Assembly: GCF_018760785.1 (NCBI RefSeq)
Contig: NZ_JAHHZO010000017.1
Coordinates: 24,538-88,537, forward strand
Origin: Rhizobium sp. CSW-27
Lineage (GTDB): Bacteria; Pseudomonadota; Alphaproteobacteria; Rhizobiales; Rhizobiaceae
Length of the DNA stretch: 64,000 nucleotides
Direction of reading: 5' to 3'
Both the position numbers and the translations under genes were made by a program. The notes beneath the pieces are model-generated. The model was not told the DNA's origin. It saw nothing but the letters and a program-made list of their open reading frames with translations, and ran no database searches. Shown piece after piece: positions 61,679-64,000 of the stretch. Position 1 is the stretch's first letter. The number at the start of each line of letters is the position of its first letter.

Positions 61679-62947
61679 ATGCAGGATGCAGGAAAGCACA
61701 AGGTGGTTGTCGTCGGGGCGGGCTTTGCCGGTCTGCAATGCCTTCACTCGCTGAAGCATGCCGCCGTCTCGATCACGCTCATCGACCGGCGCAACCACCA
61801 TCTCTTCCAGCCCCTGCTCTATCAGGTGGCGACAACGGTGCTGGCCACCTCCGAGATTGCCTGGCCAATCCGGCATCTGTTCCGCGACCGGCCGGAAGTG
61901 GAGACCCTGCTGGGCGAGGTCGTCGGCGTCGATCGCGAGGCCTGCTGCGTGGTTCTGGAGGATGGCGCCCGCGTGCCCTACGATACGCTGGTCCTGGCGA
62001 CGGGATCGCGGCATGCCTATTTCGGCAAGGATCAGTGGGAACCTTTCGCGCCGGGTCTCAAGACGCTGGAAGACGCGACCACAATCCGACGGCGGATGCT
62101 GCTCGCCTTCGAACGTGCCGAACGGGAGCCCGACCCCGAGGTGCGCGATGCGCTTCTTACCTTCGCGATCGTCGGTGCAGGCCCGACCGGGGTGGAACTG
62201 GCAGGCACCATCGCCGAACTCGCGCATCACACGCTGCCGCGCGAATTCCGCCGCATCGACACCCGCACCTCGCGCATTCTGCTGGTGGAGGCCGGCGCGA
62301 GGGTTCTGCCGGCCTTCAGCGAAGGCTTGTCGGCCTATGCACGTACCGCGCTCGAACGCCTTGGCGTCGAGGTGCTGCTCGGTCAGCCGGTCACGGATTG
62401 CGGGCCTGACGGCATCCGGGTCGGTGCCGTCGATATTGCCTGCCGGACTGTCATCTGGGCTGCAGGTGTGCAGGCGTCGCCCGCGGCGAAATGGCTCGGC
62501 GTCGATGCCGATCGGGCCGGCCGGGTTGCGGTGCGGCCGGACCTCTGCCTGCCGCAAGACGAGAGGATCTTCGTCATCGGCGATACGGCTGCCGTGCGGC
62601 GGCCGGATGGCACCTTCGTGCCCGGGCTCGCTCCCGCGGCCAAGCAGCAGGGTGCCTATGTGGCCAGGCTCATTCGCCAGCGTCTCGATGGCACGCCCCC
62701 TTCCGGCCCCTTCCGCTACCGGCATCAGGGCAATCTCGCCACCATCGGCCGTCGGGCCGCGATCATCGAATATGGCCGGTTCCGGATGAAGGGCGGCCTT
62801 GCCTGGTGGATATGGGGCCTCGCGCATATCTACTTCCTGATCGGCACACGTTCGCGCCTGGCCGTCGCATGGAGCTGGCTCTGGATCTACTTGAGCGGCC
62901 TGCAGAGCGCCCGTCTGATCACCCAGCGCGAACAGCCGAAAAGCTGA
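61679..62947 (+). CDS. ndh: Type II NADH dehydrogenase-like FAD oxidoreductase
   Basis: 422 residues. FAD-binding VVGAGFAGLQ (11-20), NAD-binding IVGAGPTGVEL in the middle, and the IFVIGDTAAV motif. The C-terminal region has hydrophobic, tryptophan-rich stretches (AWWIWGLAHIYFL; RLAVAWSWLWIYL) suited to membrane attachment. It passes electrons from NADH to quinone without proton pumping, and could reoxidise NADH made by the upstream aldehyde dehydrogenase. AAAGGAGG precedes the ATG at 61679. Confidence 0.88.
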   Translation: MQDAGKHKVVVVGAGFAGLQCLHSLKHAAVSITLIDRRNHHLFQPLLYQVATTVLATSEIAWPIRHLFRDRPEVETLLGEVVGVDREACCVVLEDGARVPYDTLVLATGSRHAYFGKDQWEPFAPGLKTLEDATTIRRRMLLAFERAEREPDPEVRDALLTFAIVGAGPTGVELAGTIAELAHHTLPREFRRIDTRTSRILLVEAGARVLPAFSEGLSAYARTALERLGVEVLLGQPVTDCGPDGIRVGAVDIACRTVIWAAGVQASPAAKWLGVDADRAGRVAVRPDLCLPQDERIFVIGDTAAVRRPDGTFVPGLAPAAKQQGAYVARLIRQRLDGTPPSGPFRYRHQGNLATIGRRAAIIEYGRFRMKGGLAWWIWGLAHIYFLIGTRSRLAVAWSWLWIYLSGLQSARLITQREQPKS

Positions 62948-63290
62948 TCTCCACGCGCGCATGCAAGGCATCGTCAACGCACCGCCTGCTGTGGCCAGTA
63001 TCTTTCGCGGTCCACGGCACGGCTCACTGTATGGTCCCGCGCGCTTTCGTCTCTGTCCCTCCTGCAATGCCGGGCTGTGTTCAAATCCTGTCTTGTGTGG
63101 TCGGGAAGCTCAGCCAGGAGATGGAATAGTCGCGCTCACATCACCTTTTTGAACGCGTATTCGTCCCCCTCAGGCAAATCCGTGGGACCGGAATTCGCGC
63201 AGACCAAAGGGCCGCCGTCCCTGGCCTTCTGCCTCGTTGCCGATGGCAGATCGGCTTCCGACCTCGGAGGTCATCGATTTAGGGCCGGGG
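62948..63290. other. Non-coding, apparently decayed sequence
   Basis: 343 bp with no supportable gene and no terminator that I can find for the NDH-2 gene. A small palindrome GACCTC-G-GAGGTC is at 63260-63272. Short frames on both strands lack family features. Confidence 0.5.
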
Positions 63291-63756
63291 TCATCCGATC
63301 CGCGTCCCGTCCTGGCGCACGAACTGGTTGAAGAGTGCAGCCCCAGCGTGGAGCAGGATCAGCGCAAGCATCGCGATGTCGATGTAGAAATGCACGTTGC
63401 TCCGATTGGCGGCGCCGAAGCGGGTCAGCATGCCGGTGATGCCCATGCCGGGAAGTCAGAGGTAAAGCGCGTTGTGGACCCAATCCGGCGATGACGGCCT
63501 CCGCCGATGTGGTTCCCTGGGTGTCACCGGGCACGCCGTACCGATAGCGCAGCCACAACCGGGCGAGAACCGCCAGGGAAACGAGAGTGCCGATCGCTCC
63601 GTGCGTCATTGGAAGCGTGGTGTCGCCAGGGTCCGGGGCAAGGCCCGCATATTGGGCCGTCCTCTCGCAAATCATGGGTTGATGAAACGCGATCTAGACC
63701 ACGATGCCGATTATGACGAACCAGTGAAGTGCGATTTGGGTGGGACGATAGGCCTG
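63291..63756 (-). pseudogene. Cytochrome b561 pseudogene (two stops and a frameshift)
   Basis: Read in pieces on the minus strand it gives a cytochrome b561: QAYRPTQIALHWFVIIGIVV, then a TAG at 63694-63696; continuing past it, THGAIGTLVSLAVLARLWLR, then a one-base shift near 63485-63500 into the frame WVHNALYL, a TGA at 63456-63458, and GMGITGMLTRFGAAN...VHFYIDIAMLALILLHAGAAL to the final stop at 63291. Haem-ligand-type histidines are still recognisable (HW, THGAIG, LLHAG). The functional form would be a four-helix membrane dihaem protein moving electrons from quinol. Its start is not certain; the frame may extend to about 63829. Confidence 0.78.
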
Positions 63757-64000
63757 TGGGGTGGCAGGGAGATGGCGGCTTTCCCTTCGGTTCGGGCGGA
63801 AGGAGAAAGAGCAAGCGTGAGCGTAACACCGGCAGGATCGCAGCCTGACAGGTTGCCTGCGGCGTCAGGCTCGAGATGCCGTCTGGCCTGCTTGAACAGT
63901 ACTGGGTCCGAGGTCGTCAGATGATAGCGAAGAAGGCGCGCCGAGTGGTCTGGGGCCGGAGGAGCACCCCGTCCCGCCCAGATGTTGAGAGCGAGCCTGT
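63711..64000 (-). CDS. Open frame entering from the right edge (unrecognised, partial)
   Basis: A minus-strand frame stays open from the edge to a TAA at 63711-63713, reading LALNIWAGRGAPPAPDHSARLL near the edge. I do not recognise it. Its last part overlaps, in another frame, the cytochrome b561 remnant, so it could be the end of a real gene or chance openness in GC-rich DNA. Confidence 0.2.
   Translation of the reverse strand, partial: RLALNIWAGRGAPPAPDHSARLLRYHLTTSDPVLFKQARRHLEPDAAGNLSGCDPAGVTLTLALSPSARTEGKAAISLPPHRPIVPPKSHFTGSS

Noticed and set aside
63077..63096. tRNA T-arm-like GTTCAAATCCTG
   Set aside because: The flanking bases do not pair as a T-stem and no D-arm or anticodon arm precedes it.
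1..64000. CRISPR arrays, insertion sequences, rRNA or tRNA genes
   Set aside because: I looked for spaced direct repeats, transposase motifs and cloverleaf or rRNA signatures and found none.

Overview
The window is a GC-rich chromosomal segment of an alphaproteobacterium, almost certainly a member of the Rhizobiaceae (Agrobacterium/Rhizobium-like). Gene order supports this: hprK-manX-ptsH-ahcY-divL, the trpFBA-accD-folC operon, gyrB-HTH-smr-mltA-tim44 opposite fxsA-secB, dnaQ-coaE-aroE-maf-PPSR, hemE-hemJ-rho-mnmE-mnmG-rsmG-parA-parB, and holA-lptE-leuS. Coding density is high, almost every gene is a recognisable core gene, and there are no rRNA, tRNA, IS or CRISPR elements that I can see.

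Region by region. 1-2.9 kb: regulatory PTS proteins (HPr kinase, EIIA, HPr), then ahcY behind a perfect palindrome and a structured leader. 3-7.9 kb: the tyrosine pseudo-kinase DivL, a TsaE-AmgK fusion and MurU (tRNA t6A plus muropeptide sugar recycling). 7.9-15 kb: AddB/AddA recombination nuclease and thioredoxin. 15-21.5 kb (minus strand): trpF-trpB-trpA-accD-folC, a zinc peptidase and a DUF2852 protein. 21.7-32.6 kb: PHB depolymerase, gyrB, cell-wall and quality-control genes, secB, dnaQ, coaE, aroE and maf.

33.45-33.84 kb is the best candidate for the chromosomal replication origin. It lies between the PPSR gene and hemE, and carries a perfect DnaA box, further DnaA-like sequences, eight GANTC (CcrM) sites in about 240 bp and an AT-rich end. 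Around it lie a perfect parS site in the 5' end of rsmG, degenerate parS-like sites in aroE and between mnmE and mnmG, and a symmetric pair of parS-like sites after gyrB, followed by parA and parB themselves. The middle of the window is therefore the origin-centromere region: replication initiation, ParABS segregation, gyrase, DNA polymerase III subunits (dnaQ, holA) and the cell-cycle factors DivL and TrcR.

42.7-55.9 kb: holA, lptE, leuS, a PLP-homeostasis protein, then two acyl-CoA synthetases (prpE, acsA) flanking the cell-cycle regulator trcR, a thermonuclease-like protein, an ABC-F ATPase and a YigZ/IMPACT protein. 56-63 kb is the most accessory-looking part: a TetR repressor facing a tightly packed operon of FUSC exporter, aldehyde dehydrogenase, carotenoid/lignostilbene-type dioxygenase and type II NADH dehydrogenase. 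Two matched palindromes sit in the divergent promoter. I infer a small aromatic (lignin-monomer-like) cleavage, oxidation and efflux module. The right end is decaying sequence, including a cytochrome b561 gene broken by two stop codons and a frameshift.
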